Shown piece after piece: positions 17,051 to 26,358 of a DNA stretch of 60,114 nucleotides. Below the pieces are notes generated by a model that made no database searches, had not been told where the DNA came from, and saw nothing but the letters and a program-made list of their open reading frames with translations. The translations under genes were made by a program, and so were the position numbers. The stretch's first letter is position 1. Every line of letters begins with the position of its first letter. Source of the DNA: a bacterium (GTDB lineage Bacteria; SZUA-182; DTGQ01); NCBI GenBank assembly GCA_023512255.1, contig JAILZY010000013.1, forward strand, positions 1 to 60,114, read 5' to 3'.

Positions 17051-17067
17051 TCCTCCATGACATTTGA

Positions 17068-17094
17068 TTAGCACTCTATAAGATAGAGTGCTAA
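17068..17094. promoter_or_regulatory. CIRCE operator (HrcA binding site)
   Basis: TTAGCACTC (17068-17076), 9-base spacer, GAGTGCTAA (17086-17094): a perfect match to the CIRCE consensus. It starts a few bases after the predicted transcription start of hrcA-grpE-rsmE. Confidence 0.97.
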
Positions 17095-17103
17095 TTTAAA
17101 ATA

Positions 17104-17132
17104 AAGATAACAAGATTCACTTTTAATGTCAA
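17104..17132 (-). promoter_or_regulatory. Sigma-70 promoter of hrcA-grpE-rsmE
   Basis: On the minus strand TTGACA (17132-17127) and TATCTT (17109-17104) are separated by exactly 17 bases. The predicted start is near 17098, next to CIRCE, which fits direct repression by HrcA. Confidence 0.8.
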
Positions 17133-17166
17133 GGGGAAAAATAATGTAACTCATGCCATATTTAAT

Positions 17167-17196
17167 TTGAAAATCAAATGGGTATAGATATATAAT
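17167..17196 (+). promoter_or_regulatory. Sigma-70 promoter of mazG
   Basis: TTGAAA (17167-17172), an 18-base spacer and a perfect TATAAT (17191-17196) read toward mazG, whose GTG start is at 17255. Confidence 0.65.
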
Positions 17197-17254
17197 TTAT
17201 GTATTGTCATGCCTATAAGAATTAATCGGATCAGATAGGAGAACTAATCGACAG

Positions 17255-18067
17255 GTGAAAGAACAAGAGAATAACAGTAGCCGCCACACAATCGGCGCAT
17301 CTTTTCTACAATTGGTTCAAATCGCGGATACCCTTCGGGGAGAGCACGGCTGCCCCTGGGATAAGGAGCAGACCTACTCTTCGGTCAAGCCCCTCCTGCT
17401 TGAGGAAACCTATGAAGTTATGGCCGCGATCGATGAAGATGATCATGATCATCTGAAGGAAGAATTAGGAGATTTGCTGTTTCAAATAATTTTTCTCTCA
17501 AGACTTTCTGCTGAAGAGAAAAAATTTACCATTGCTGAGGTCATCGAGACCATATGCGCCAAGCTGATCCGCAGGCATCCTCATGTATTCGGTGAGGAAA
17601 AGGTAGCCAGCAGTCAGCAGGTGTTGGCCAGATGGGAAGAGATCAAGCAATCTGAGGGAAAAAACAGGAGGAACTCGGTCCTGGATGGAGTACCTCATCA
17701 GTTGCCGAGTCTTTTGCGGGCGCACAGAATTCAGGAGAAGGCAGCTAGAGTGGGATTTGATTGGCCGAGCGCCGATCAGGTCCTCGATAAAATTCGGGAG
17801 GAAATAAAGGAATTTGAGGATGCCTTTTTTAGCCAAAACGTACAGGAGATGGAAGATGAGCTAGGAGATGTCTTATTTGCCTTAGTAAACATGGCTCGCT
17901 TCATCAAAATCGATCCTGACCGGGCGCTCAATCGCTCTATTGCTAGGTTTATCTCCCGCTTTCAACTCATAGAGAAAAAGGCCAGGGAGAGAGGTAAGGA
18001 TATGGGCGAGATGTCCCTTCAGGAGATGGATGAGCTGTGGGAAGAGGCCAAGAGGGATAAAGCGTGA
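17255..18067 (+). CDS. mazG: Nucleoside triphosphate pyrophosphohydrolase MazG
   Basis: MazG hydrolyses (d)NTPs to NMP and pyrophosphate and may clear aberrant nucleotides or lower ppGpp. The 270-residue protein has the two tandem MazG domains. The first shows CPWDKEQTYSS, EETYEVMAAID and EELGDLLFQI; the second shows VGFDWPSADQVLDKIREEIKE and EDELGDVLFALVN. The EExxE and ExxD metal motifs are complete. The start is GTG 17255, with AGGAG about 12 bases upstream. It has its own promoter and is followed by the khpA promoter. Confidence 0.93.
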   Translation: MKEQENNSSRHTIGASFLQLVQIADTLRGEHGCPWDKEQTYSSVKPLLLEETYEVMAAIDEDDHDHLKEELGDLLFQIIFLSRLSAEEKKFTIAEVIETICAKLIRRHPHVFGEEKVASSQQVLARWEEIKQSEGKNRRNSVLDGVPHQLPSLLRAHRIQEKAARVGFDWPSADQVLDKIREEIKEFEDAFFSQNVQEMEDELGDVLFALVNMARFIKIDPDRALNRSIARFISRFQLIEKKARERGKDMGEMSLQEMDELWEEAKRDKA

Positions 18068-18112
18068 GAAGAGTCTCAATGGTTTTGCGGTTGACTATGT
18101 TGACTATTTTTA

Positions 18113-18141
18113 TTGACAAATATTACCCAAATTGTTATAAA
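18113..18141 (+). promoter_or_regulatory. Sigma-70 promoter of khpA
   Basis: TTGACA (18113-18118), a 17-base spacer and TATAAA (18136-18141). The start would be near 18148, only 5 bases before an ATG at 18153, which argues that translation begins at ATG 18237 instead. Confidence 0.75.
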
Positions 18142-18236
18142 ATGAATACATTATGTTAGGAAAATTTTTTCGAGACAGATCAAAAGAAAATGAAGATCAG
18201 AATAGGAAAGATCAAAGCACAGAGAGGTACGGTGGT

Positions 18237-18470
18237 ATGAGAGAAATTATTAGAAAAATCGTGAAGGCGATTGTGGACAGTCCAGAGGATGTGAACATCA
18301 GTGAGATCGACGGAGGCAGAACAACGATTATCGAGCTTAAGGTAGCCAAGGACGACATCGGAAAAGTTATTGGGAAACAAGGCCGTACCATATCGGCTAT
18401 CCGAACCTTGCTGGCCAGTGCTGGCGGGAAAGAAAAAGTCAGATATGTATTGGAATTAATCGAAGAATGA
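18237..18470 (+). CDS. khpA: KH-domain RNA-binding protein KhpA
   Basis: The 77-residue KH-domain protein binds RNA and in Firmicutes pairs with KhpB to affect cell length and small-RNA function. The GxxG loop is seen in GKVIGKQGRTISAIRTLL. Start ATG 18237 (MREIIRKIVKAIVD) gives the family's normal length and has GAGAGG and GGTGG upstream. The frame is open from 18153, which would add 28 charged residues. In many genomes this gene lies between rpsP and rimM; here it stands alone. Confidence 0.9.
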   Translation: MREIIRKIVKAIVDSPEDVNISEIDGGRTTIIELKVAKDDIGKVIGKQGRTISAIRTLLASAGGKEKVRYVLELIEE

Positions 18471-18637
18471 AGATATTTAACCTACTATCAGCCTAAATCC
18501 AGCCACCAAGTAGTGTTACCACTCTACTAACCACCACTTCAGATTGCCTTATATTACCTTGAAGATAATCGGTGTAGGAAATAAGTTTGGTATTTTTCTT
18601 GGTCAAGGTTAAAACCCATTACATGAGGTAAGGAGTT

Positions 18638-19468
18638 ATGCCACCATTGCCGGAGAGCAAGATTTTAGAATTGAAAGAGACGGCTCGTCAATTACGCATC
18701 GAAGTTTTACGCATGTTAACCCGCGCCGGATCTGGACATACAGGGGGGTCATTGTCCATCATCGAGATTCTCGTCGCGCTCTACATGGTGAAATTACGCC
18801 ATGATCCGAAAAATCCCCGATGGCCTGACCGTGACCGATTCGTGCTGTCAAAAGGCCACGGAGCGCCAGCCCTGTATGCCATACTGGCTCGGCTCGGCTA
18901 CTTTGATCCGGCAGAGCTCATGAATCTTCGCCGATTGGGCGGTATGCTCCAAGGGCACCCCTTCAATCTGAGCACGCCGGGAGTGGAAATTTCAACCGGC
19001 TCTCTGGGGCAAGGGCTCTCGGTGGCCAACGGCATGGCTCTGGCTGCCAAGCTGGATAAATCTGCGGTCAGAGTCTATGTTTTAATGGGAGATGGAGAGA
19101 CCCAGGAGGGACAAATCTGGGAAGCAGCTATGACCGCCGCTCATTATAAACTTGATAATCTCTGTGGTATCATTGATGCTAATAAACTACAAATTGATGG
19201 ATCATTATCTGAAATCATGAATATTGAGCCCATAGCCAGAAAGTGGGAAGCCTTTGGTTGGCAGGTATTTGAGGTTGACGGCCACGACTTTCAGGCTCTG
19301 TTAGCCGCCTTTGATCAGTGCGAGCAGGTCAAGGGTAAACCCTCGCTAATAGTTGCCCACACGGTTAAGGGCAAGGGGGTTTCCTTCATGGAAGGGAAAG
19401 TGCAATATCATGGAGTGGCTCCAACCGAGGCGGAACTAGAAAAAGCCTTGATAGAGTTGACTTGCTAG
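18638..19468 (+). CDS. Transketolase, N-terminal (TPP-binding) subunit, copy 1
   Basis: Transketolase moves two-carbon ketol units between sugar phosphates with thiamine diphosphate. This 276-residue half binds the pyrophosphate end of TPP: GHTGGSLS near residue 30, LSKGHGAPALYA, and GDGE...N (MGDGETQEGQIWE followed by DANKLQ). The partner half follows 14 bases later, so this is a split transketolase. GAGGTAAGGAG precedes the ATG. A second split pair at 53580-55381 has related sequence. Most likely the housekeeping pentose phosphate enzyme, since it is outside the glycan cluster. Confidence 0.92.
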   Translation: MPPLPESKILELKETARQLRIEVLRMLTRAGSGHTGGSLSIIEILVALYMVKLRHDPKNPRWPDRDRFVLSKGHGAPALYAILARLGYFDPAELMNLRRLGGMLQGHPFNLSTPGVEISTGSLGQGLSVANGMALAAKLDKSAVRVYVLMGDGETQEGQIWEAAMTAAHYKLDNLCGIIDANKLQIDGSLSEIMNIEPIARKWEAFGWQVFEVDGHDFQALLAAFDQCEQVKGKPSLIVAHTVKGKGVSFMEGKVQYHGVAPTEAELEKALIELTC

Positions 19469-19482
19469 AGTTGAGGTAAGCT

Positions 19483-20448
19483 ATGAGCCAAACTTTATGT
19501 ACTCGAACTTTAGGCACTCGGGATGTCTATGGAGATGTATTAGTTAGGTTAGGACAGCAAAATCCAAACATCGTAGTTCTGGATGCAGACCTTTCCTGCT
19601 CAACCAGAACCGAAAAATTCGCCAAGGCCTTTCCTGACAGGTTTTTCAATCTCGGTATTGCCGAGCAGGATATGATCTCTACGGCCGCCGGATTGGCTGC
19701 TTTCGGGAAAATACCGTTTGTGAGCACCTTTGCTGTTTTTGCTACCGGCAGGGCCTGGGATCAGATCCGACAGTCTATCTGCTATTCCATGCAAAATGTC
19801 AAGATCGTAGCCACTCATGCTGGCATTACCGTAGGCGAAGACAGCGCTACCCACCAGGCCAATGAGGATATCGCCCTAATGCGCAGCCTGCCCAATATGA
19901 ATATTATTGTGCCTGCAGATGGAATCGAAACCGAAAAAGCGCTGGAGTATCTGGTACACGATAAAAACCCTGTCTATGTAAGGTTGAGCAGATGCAAATT
20001 TCCAGTAATTCTTGACTCTGATTATGTTTTCCAGAAAGGGAAGGCTGTCTTGCTTGAAGAAGGCAGTGAGGCGACAATCATTGCCATCGGCATAATGGTC
20101 AGCCGAGCTCTTCGAGCTTGCGAGATGTTGAAAAAAGAGGGGCTCTCTACTCGTCTCCTAAATATGTCAACCGTAAAACCTATTGATCAGCAGGCTATTG
20201 TGGCCGCGGCCGAAGAGACAGGCTGTATCGTTACCGCTGAAGAGCACTCGGTGATCGGAGGGCTGGGTAGCGCGGTGGCTGAAATTATTTCAGAGCGCTG
20301 TCCGGTTCCCTTAAAGAGAATCGGGCTGAATGACTGCTTTGGCATTTCTGGAGATGCCGAGAAACTTTTGACCTACTACGGCCTGACTGCAGAGGCGATC
20401 GCCCAAGCGGTTAAGGATGTGGTGGCCAGAAAGAGAAAGAGGAATTAG
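19483..20448 (+). CDS. Transketolase, C-terminal subunit, copy 1
   Basis: The 321-residue half supplies the pyrimidine-binding domain and C-terminal domain of the split transketolase. The catalytic glutamate lies in LGIAEQDM, and the C-terminal part shows TVKPID and EEHSVIGGLGSAVAE. With the preceding gene it completes the enzyme. ftsE follows after 12 bases, so the pair may share a transcript with cell-division genes. Confidence 0.92.
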   Translation: MSQTLCTRTLGTRDVYGDVLVRLGQQNPNIVVLDADLSCSTRTEKFAKAFPDRFFNLGIAEQDMISTAAGLAAFGKIPFVSTFAVFATGRAWDQIRQSICYSMQNVKIVATHAGITVGEDSATHQANEDIALMRSLPNMNIIVPADGIETEKALEYLVHDKNPVYVRLSRCKFPVILDSDYVFQKGKAVLLEEGSEATIIAIGIMVSRALRACEMLKKEGLSTRLLNMSTVKPIDQQAIVAAAEETGCIVTAEEHSVIGGLGSAVAEIISERCPVPLKRIGLNDCFGISGDAEKLLTYYGLTAEAIAQAVKDVVARKRKRN

Positions 20449-20460
20449 GAGTATCTCACT

Positions 20461-21159
20461 GTGCAGTCTTTGTCTTCCCTGCCCCCGGCTCCCTTGTCAG
20501 CCATCGTTCAAATGTTTCATGTTTACAAAACCTTTGATGGCCAAAAAGCTGCCTTAGCCGATATTAATCTGCGGATTGAACCAGGGGAGATGGTTTTTTT
20601 GGTCGGCCCAAGTGGAGCTGGGAAGACAACCCTGCTGCGGCTCATCTTTCGGGAGGAAAAAGCCTCATCAGGACAAATTATCGTTAACGGCAAAAATGTC
20701 AGTAAGATGAAAGACAGTCAAATCTGTCAATTGCGCCGTAAAATCGGTGTTGTTTTTCAGGATTTCAAGCTGATCCACTCCAAAACGGTGTTTGAAAATG
20801 TGGCCTATGTACTTCAGGTCCTGGGCAAATCAAAATCTGAAATCGGACGAAAGGTGTGGTCTGCCTTGAGGCGGGTTGGTCTTGAGCATAAAATGGATGT
20901 CTATCCGAAAAGACTGTCAGGTGGAGAGCAGCAGCGGGTAGCTATTGCTCGAGCCGTAGTCAATGATCCGGTTTTGCTCCTGGCAGATGAACCAACAGGA
21001 AATCTTGATCTTGACACAGCCCGTGAGGTAATGAACCTTTTTATCGATATCAATATCCAGGGAACAACGGTACTGATGGCCACCCACAACCTGCGGATCG
21101 TTGAGGAGATGGGAAAGCGAGTCATTTCCTTGCGAGAAGGTAAAATTGTTCACCACTAG
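20461..21159 (+). CDS. ftsE: Cell division ATP-binding protein FtsE
   Basis: FtsE is the ATPase of the FtsEX complex, which controls septal peptidoglycan hydrolases through EnvC-like activators. Walker [10 protein letters not shown], signature [14 protein letters not shown] and Walker [14 protein letters not shown] are all intact in 232 residues. Start GTG 20461 has AGGAG 9 bases upstream. The protein carries about 17 residues before the usual MFHVYKTF-type start, so a shorter start at ATG 20512 is possible. It overlaps ftsX. Confidence 0.93.
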   Translation: MQSLSSLPPAPLSAIVQMFHVYKTFDGQKAALADINLRIEPGEMVFLVGPSGAGKTTLLRLIFREEKASSGQIIVNGKNVSKMKDSQICQLRRKIGVVFQDFKLIHSKTVFENVAYVLQVLGKSKSEIGRKVWSALRRVGLEHKMDVYPKRLSGGEQQRVAIARAVVNDPVLLLADEPTGNLDLDTAREVMNLFIDINIQGTTVLMATHNLRIVEEMGKRVISLREGKIVHH

Positions 21160-22051
21160 AGTTCGCCAACTTGTCTATCTCCTTCGCCAGGGGATAGCGG
21201 ATGTTCGAGCTGCTGGCATATCGGCAAGCTTTGCGGTAGTGAGTGTGGCCTGCTCGCTGCTGCTGCTCTGTCTCTACTTTATGGTCTTGGGCAATCTCTC
21301 CAAAGCCCTTGATTCAGCTCTCGATCTAAAAGTCATTCTGTATCTGCGAGAAAATCTAAGCCAAGAGCAGATCGGACGATTGCAAAAGGTACTTGAGGGT
21401 ACAGCCGAAATCGTCAATGTCCGATTTATTTCTCAGGCTGCGGCTCTTGAGGAATTTCGAGCTAGCCTTGGGAAAGAGGCCTATCTTCTGGATGCTCTTG
21501 ACAGCAACCCACTGCCTGCCTCATTTGAATTATCCCTAAATCCCAAGGTGAAGGAGCCTAATCAATTAAAGCCACTCCTAGAGTATCTTGCCAAGAGGCC
21601 AGAGGTTGAAAGCGTTCAGGGAGGGGTTGAATGGGTCGAGAGATTATCAAATCTTCTGGTCGCAGGCCGCTTGATTCTCCTCCTTCTTGGGGTTATATTG
21701 ACCATTATTTCCCTGGTTATTATTGCCACTACCATCCATTTGACGGTTGACCGCCGTCGGGATGAAATCTCGATCATGCGCCTGGTGGGAGCAAGCGAGT
21801 GGTATATACGGCTTCCCTTTATATTTGAAGGGATGCTCGAAGGTCTGCTTGGCGGCCTGCTGGCTATTGGCCTCTCAGCCGGACTATATTATGCCTTCTG
21901 CTGGAAGGTGAGCCCATTGATAAAGCTGATCTTTGGAGCCTGGTCGATTGACTTTCTAAGGCTTGAAAAGGCGCTTTTGATTCTTGTTTTAGGCTCAGCC
22001 GTAGGCGGGGCAGGGGCCCTGGTGTCATTATCCTGCCGATCGGCTAAATAG
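21146..22051 (+). CDS. ftsX: Cell division permease-like protein FtsX
   Basis: FtsX is the membrane partner of FtsE and passes the signal to the periplasmic amidase activator. It has four predicted membrane segments (one near residues 20-42, then three in the last third, including [21 protein letters not shown] in two parts around the TIHLT turn), with the large periplasmic loop between the first two. The motif [15 protein letters not shown] is typical. I chose TTG 21146, which has GAGAAGG 5 bases upstream and overlaps the end of ftsE. The open frame reaches 21101. Confidence 0.9.
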   Translation: MFTTRVRQLVYLLRQGIADVRAAGISASFAVVSVACSLLLLCLYFMVLGNLSKALDSALDLKVILYLRENLSQEQIGRLQKVLEGTAEIVNVRFISQAAALEEFRASLGKEAYLLDALDSNPLPASFELSLNPKVKEPNQLKPLLEYLAKRPEVESVQGGVEWVERLSNLLVAGRLILLLLGVILTIISLVIIATTIHLTVDRRRDEISIMRLVGASEWYIRLPFIFEGMLEGLLGGLLAIGLSAGLYYAFCWKVSPLIKLIFGAWSIDFLRLEKALLILVLGSAVGGAGALVSLSCRSAK

Positions 22052-22062
22052 CAGGCTAATTC

Positions 22063-23298
22063 TTGGAAATGATTGCTTTTTGGAGAGAAAACAGATATGA
22101 TATCGTGATATGGGGCGGGCTGGTGTGCCTCTGGATGCTTTTTTTAAGCTCGCCAAGGCAGGCGGCTGGCAAAGATCAGCTTCAGCAGCGAATCAGGGAG
22201 GCTCAAGGAAAGCTCAAGGCGATCGAGCAGCGAATCAAGGAGAGTGAGAGACGAATAAAGAAAATGCAGGCCGCGGAAGAAGAGCTCCTTCGCAAGATTG
22301 AAATTTGTGATCAGTCGATTGACCGATACAAGTATAAACGAGCCGTATTGGACGATAAAATAAATAGCATTAAACTGAAGCAAAAAAGTCTTGACCTTGA
22401 AATCGCCAAAGGGCAGGATGGTGCGGCCAGGCAGAAAAATCTCCTGGCCAGGCGTCTTCGAGCCTTATATAAAGCTGGCCCCTTGAGATTTTGGCGGCTA
22501 ATCCTAGAAGCTCGCTCTGCGGCTGAAGTTTCTCAAAGGGTGCATTTTATGAAATTGCTTGCCGAGCAGGATGCTCAGCTTATAGAGAGCTTTTCCCGAC
22601 AGATAGGAGAGCTGCGGGCCAAAAAAGAGCAGATTAGCCGCTATCAGCAGGAAATTGAGGAGCTTCAAAAAAGTGTCGCCGAAGAGGAAAGAGCGTGGAT
22701 CCAAAAGAAAACCGAAAAAGAAAATTACCTAAAAGCGCTTCGAGATGAGAAAAATAAATACTGCCGCGCCCATGAGGGATTATCGTCCAGGCTAAGCGAG
22801 CTTCAGGCCTTGCTGACTGATTTAGAAAAGAAACGGCGCCTGCAGCCAACTCCCCCCTTGCCTTCTTCGCCTGAATTTTCAGCCAAAACTGGATTTGCAG
22901 CCAGAAGGGGCAAGCTCTGCTGGCCAGCCGAGGGGAAGATTATTTCCACTTCCCCATTCGGCAAACAATCTGCCGACCTGGAGACAAATGCCGCTTGGAC
23001 CAAGGGGATCAGCATTAAGGCACGAGCAGGGTCTGAAATTCGCTCTATTTATTCGGGACGAGTGGCTTATGCGGATTGGTGTCTAGGATATGGAAAATTA
23101 CTAATTGTCGATCACGGGGAGGGCTATTGCAGCATCTATGCTCATGCTTCGGAATTTCTGGTTGAAGCTGGTGATTTGGTCAAAGAGAGACAGCCCATTG
23201 CTCGGGTTGGGGATACGGGAGGAGTAAGCGAGCCGCAGGTCTATTTTGAGATTCGCTTTCGGGGAAATCCGCTCGATCCCCTGAAGTGGCTCCAATAG
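22063..23298 (+). CDS. EnvC-like murein hydrolase activator (degenerate LytM/M23 domain)
   Basis: The 411-residue protein has an N-terminal membrane anchor or signal (VCLWMLFLSSPRQAAG), a long coiled coil (about residues 40-250) and a C-terminal LytM fold (about 285-411). The LytM zinc ligands are not conserved: the H-x(3)-D region reads TKGISIK and the final HxH region reads PQVYFEIR. Such degenerate LytM proteins, like EnvC, activate amidases and do not cut peptidoglycan themselves. Its place directly after ftsEX supports this. Start TTG 22063 or ATG 22069. Confidence 0.87.
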   Translation: MEMIAFWRENRYDIVIWGGLVCLWMLFLSSPRQAAGKDQLQQRIREAQGKLKAIEQRIKESERRIKKMQAAEEELLRKIEICDQSIDRYKYKRAVLDDKINSIKLKQKSLDLEIAKGQDGAARQKNLLARRLRALYKAGPLRFWRLILEARSAAEVSQRVHFMKLLAEQDAQLIESFSRQIGELRAKKEQISRYQQEIEELQKSVAEEERAWIQKKTEKENYLKALRDEKNKYCRAHEGLSSRLSELQALLTDLEKKRRLQPTPPLPSSPEFSAKTGFAARRGKLCWPAEGKIISTSPFGKQSADLETNAAWTKGISIKARAGSEIRSIYSGRVAYADWCLGYGKLLIVDHGEGYCSIYAHASEFLVEAGDLVKERQPIARVGDTGGVSEPQVYFEIRFRGNPLDPLKWLQ

Positions 23299-23457
23299 CT
23301 GTTTTTAAGGGCAGGGGAAAATCCCTTAAGCTGCCACCGTGTGCGGAAGCAAAATTTTTCGGCTGCGATAGGTGTTTGAGGGCAGGAATAGAATGCGATA
23401 GGCCAGGAATAGAATATAATTATAAAATTTATGGTGAATCATGGCAAGGAGATAACA

Positions 23458-24840
23458 ATGGAAAAAGCAGGGCACAAGAAGAAAAGGATTATCTTATATA
23501 CTCTTCTAATTATAGCGTTATTCGCGGGAGGAATCTTTAGCCTGGGTAGTCGGGCTACTGTCTGCGGGAAAGAATCCTACGAAGATCTTAGAATCTTCAG
23601 CGAGGTACTCTCCAAGGTGCAAAATAACTACGTGGATGAGTTCCAGGTCAAGGACCTAATTTATGGCGCGATCAAAGGTATGCTCCAGACCCTCGATCCT
23701 CACAGCTCCTTCATGACACCAGATATGTACAAGGAGATGCAGGTTGACACCCAGGGCAAGTTTGAAGGCATTGGCATTGAAATCTCCATCCGGGATGGAG
23801 TGCTGATCATTGTCTCTCCAATTGAAGGCACCCCGGCCTTTCAGATGGGGCTAAAATCCGAGGACCAGATTTTAAAAATCGATAATGTTTCGACCCGCGA
23901 CATGTCTTTGACCGAGGCGGCCAAGAGGATAAAGGGCCCCAAAGGGACTAAGGTAACCTTGACTATCATGCGCAAGGAGTTTGAAAAGCCAAAAGATTTT
24001 ACCATTACCAGAGGAGTCATCAAGCTGGCCAGTGTGGTCTCAAAGGTGATTGATAAGAAAATCGGCTACATCCGACTGCGGCAATTTCAAGAAAATACGG
24101 CCAAGGATATGGTCGCGGCGATGAAGGATATGAAGATTCAGGAACTTGATGGTCTCATTCTCGATGAGCGATTCAATGCTGGTGGACTGCTGAGTGTGGC
24201 CGTAGAGGTAGCTGATAAGTTTTTGCCCAAGGGATTGGTGATCGTCTCCACTAGGGGGCGGGGAGAAGAGCAGACCGTTACCTTTAAATCAACCCACGAC
24301 CCTCTCATCCCCAAGGGGATGCCGATGGTCGTTCTGGTCAATGCAGGCAGTGCCAGTGCTTCGGAGATCGTGGCTGGAGCTTTGCAAGACTGGGGCCGGG
24401 CCGTGATTGTGGGCACGAAAACCTTTGGCAAGGGGTCGGTCCAGACTATCTATCCCCTGTCAGACGGATCTGCCCTGCGGCTGACTACGGCCAAATACTA
24501 TACTCCAAAAGGGACCTCCATTCATACCAAGGGGATTACCCCGGATATTATCGTTGAAAATATGCGCTTGGAAGACAAAAAGCTGATCATTTCCGAAGAA
24601 CATGCTATTCGGGAAAAGGATCTGGTTGATATGGAAAACCGCAAAAAGAACACACAGCAGGAGGAGGATGAAGAGAAGACCGCTCCAGATAAGCCACAGC
24701 AGCAGCCGCAGCCGTCCGATCCAAACTCACCGAAACCCAAAGAGGACGAGGAGGCCAAATACTTTGAGGACCTGCAATTGCAACGGGCCATTGATATCAT
24801 CAAAGCTGCCAAAATTCTAGAGGCTAGCAAAAAGCTGTAG
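23458..24840 (+). CDS. ctpA: C-terminal processing peptidase (S41 family)
   Basis: This periplasmic serine protease cuts near protein C-termini. Seen: a signal or anchor (IILYTLLIIALFAGGIFS), a PDZ domain around GIGIEISIRDGVLIIVSP, and the S41 core with the serine in SASASEIVAG and the lysine in GTKTFGKGS. The usual LDLRNNPGG reads LDERFNAGG here. The tail has a Gln/Pro/Glu-rich spacer. Start ATG 23458 has AAGGAG at good spacing. In diderm bacteria this order (ftsEX, envC-like, ctpA) is common and links the protease to envelope growth. Confidence 0.93.
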   Translation: MEKAGHKKKRIILYTLLIIALFAGGIFSLGSRATVCGKESYEDLRIFSEVLSKVQNNYVDEFQVKDLIYGAIKGMLQTLDPHSSFMTPDMYKEMQVDTQGKFEGIGIEISIRDGVLIIVSPIEGTPAFQMGLKSEDQILKIDNVSTRDMSLTEAAKRIKGPKGTKVTLTIMRKEFEKPKDFTITRGVIKLASVVSKVIDKKIGYIRLRQFQENTAKDMVAAMKDMKIQELDGLILDERFNAGGLLSVAVEVADKFLPKGLVIVSTRGRGEEQTVTFKSTHDPLIPKGMPMVVLVNAGSASASEIVAGALQDWGRAVIVGTKTFGKGSVQTIYPLSDGSALRLTTAKYYTPKGTSIHTKGITPDIIVENMRLEDKKLIISEEHAIREKDLVDMENRKKNTQQEEDEEKTAPDKPQQQPQPSDPNSPKPKEDEEAKYFEDLQLQRAIDIIKAAKILEASKKL

Positions 24841-24851
24841 GCTTGTGGCTA

Positions 24852-24992
24852 AGTGGTCCTCTCGCTAAGTGCGTAACATAAGTTGCGCAGCGGATCAATT
24901 ACGCTATCAATTGCAGCCTGCGGATAAGCTTAATTGTAGGGATAGACCTTGTGTCTGCCCCTATTGCGCACTTTGTTAGCGAAAAGACCACT
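24852..24992. repeat. MITE-like element, copy 1 (orientation A, 141 bp)
   Basis: Terminal inverted repeats GTGGTCCTCTCGCTAA and TTAGCGAAAAGACCAC bound the copy, with TAA on both sides as a possible target duplication. Inside are GTGCGTAACA and GGATCAATTACGCTATCAAT. It fills the ctpA-deacetylase spacer, and an artificial ORF extension at 24949 lies in it. Confidence 0.9.
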
Positions 24993-25083
24993 AAGCTTTG
25001 GCAAAGAATATCCTGAAAAGAAGAGGTCCTCTCTCACACAAAGAAAGAGCCGCATCTTTCTCTTTGTGTGCCTTGAGAAAAAG

Positions 25084-26358
25084 ATGGGAAGAAGGAAAAA
25101 GAAGAATAGTGCGGCCAGGGTTATATGGCCTTTGACCCTGGCCGCAGCTTTTCTGATGGCTGGTTTTTGGTTTATTGGGGGCCGCAACAGGCTCTCATTA
25201 AGCAGGCTGCCTCAGCAGCCGCAGGGCGCACGGTATGTAAAGTCAGTGTTCAGGGGCCAGATGAAGAACTTGCCCCTTATCCCACCGCAGCCTGAGCTTT
25301 TAAATGAAGAAGAGAAAGCCTTTCTTTGGACGCAAGAATTCGATTCGGCTATCCAAAAGGCCCTACCCAAGATGGCCTCAGGGCTTGGGCATCTGGCCAT
25401 AAGCAGCGACACAAAAGGCAAATTCTTGCTGCCGATCAAGCGGGTAATTGAAGTGCGGGCTAAGGTGCCACCCTGGATGAGCATTCGTCGGACAGTGTTT
25501 GATCTGGTTCAAACCTGTGGCGGAAAAGTTTTCCAAGAGCCGAGGGAGAATATCTCATCTTCAGCTCGCAAGATGATTTTCTTGCTAGGAAGCAGCCAGG
25601 CGCATATTCCAAGCTATATCCTGATCTTTCAGCTTCCTCCCGAAGAGCCACCATCGACTAATCGTGAGGCTGGGGCAAGGGGCAGGCGCTCATACAAGCC
25701 AGCAGTCGCCCTGGTAATCGATGATCTTGGCTATAGTCTCAGCTTGGCCAAGGAACTTTTTTCCCTGAATCTGACTTTGACCGTATCTGTTTTGCCCCAT
25801 CATCCCTTCTCCAGAGATTGCGCCGAGCTTGCCCATGAGCACTCATGTGAAGTGATCCTTCATCTTCCCATGCAGCCCAGGCGGTGTGCTTTGGCCTATT
25901 GGGAAAAAAATACCCTACAGGTTAATATGAGGAAAGAGCAAATTATTGAAATACTTGATTCAGGGCTTCGCGATGTCCCCTGGGCAGTCGGGGTTAACAA
26001 CCACATGGGCTCTCTTATGCTGGAGGATCGAGCCTCCATGCAGGTGATTCTCGATGAGCTAAAGAGCCGAGGATTATATTTTCTGGACAGCCGGACCACG
26101 CCAAAAAGTATCGGCTATGAGCTTGCCCAATCTCTTGGAGTTCCAAGCGCTTTTCGGCACATCTTTCTGGATAACAACAAAAGCATCGGCTCCATCCGCC
26201 ACCAGATTGATCTTCTAATCGAGATGGCCATAAGGAATGGCCAGGCAATCGGCATCGGGCATCTTCATCCGACCATGATTCAGGGGCTGAGGGAGTCGGC
26301 TCAAAAATTCCATGATCGGGGTATCACCCTGGTCAGGTTATCGGAGCTTGTAGAATGA
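25084..26358 (+). CDS. Divergent polysaccharide deacetylase family protein
   Basis: The protein has an N-terminal membrane segment (VIWPLTLAAAFLMAGFWFI) and a C-terminal divergent polysaccharide deacetylase (YibQ/DUF610) domain: VALVIDDLGYS, LTVSVLPHHPFS, VILHLPMQP, VGVNNHMGS, LDSRTT and AIGIGHLHPT. These hold the Asp/His residues of the NodB-like fold. The substrate is unknown. It is commonly found after ctpA. ATG 25084 gives the family-like start; the upstream frame runs into a repeat element. It overlaps tsaD by 4 bases. Confidence 0.88.
   Translation: MGRRKKKNSAARVIWPLTLAAAFLMAGFWFIGGRNRLSLSRLPQQPQGARYVKSVFRGQMKNLPLIPPQPELLNEEEKAFLWTQEFDSAIQKALPKMASGLGHLAISSDTKGKFLLPIKRVIEVRAKVPPWMSIRRTVFDLVQTCGGKVFQEPRENISSSARKMIFLLGSSQAHIPSYILIFQLPPEEPPSTNREAGARGRRSYKPAVALVIDDLGYSLSLAKELFSLNLTLTVSVLPHHPFSRDCAELAHEHSCEVILHLPMQPRRCALAYWEKNTLQVNMRKEQIIEILDSGLRDVPWAVGVNNHMGSLMLEDRASMQVILDELKSRGLYFLDSRTTPKSIGYELAQSLGVPSAFRHIFLDNNKSIGSIRHQIDLLIEMAIRNGQAIGIGHLHPTMIQGLRESAQKFHDRGITLVRLSELVE

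Noticed and set aside
18153-18236. 28-residue N-terminal extension of KhpA
   Set aside because: It would begin about 5 bases after the predicted transcription start, and the family starts at the later ATG.
21101-21159. Possible frameshift between ftsE and ftsX
   Set aside because: Both proteins are complete; a short overlap with a TTG start explains the arrangement.
24949-25083. Upstream extension of the polysaccharide deacetylase ORF
   Set aside because: Its first part is inside a MITE-like element; ATG 25084 gives a normal membrane-anchor start.
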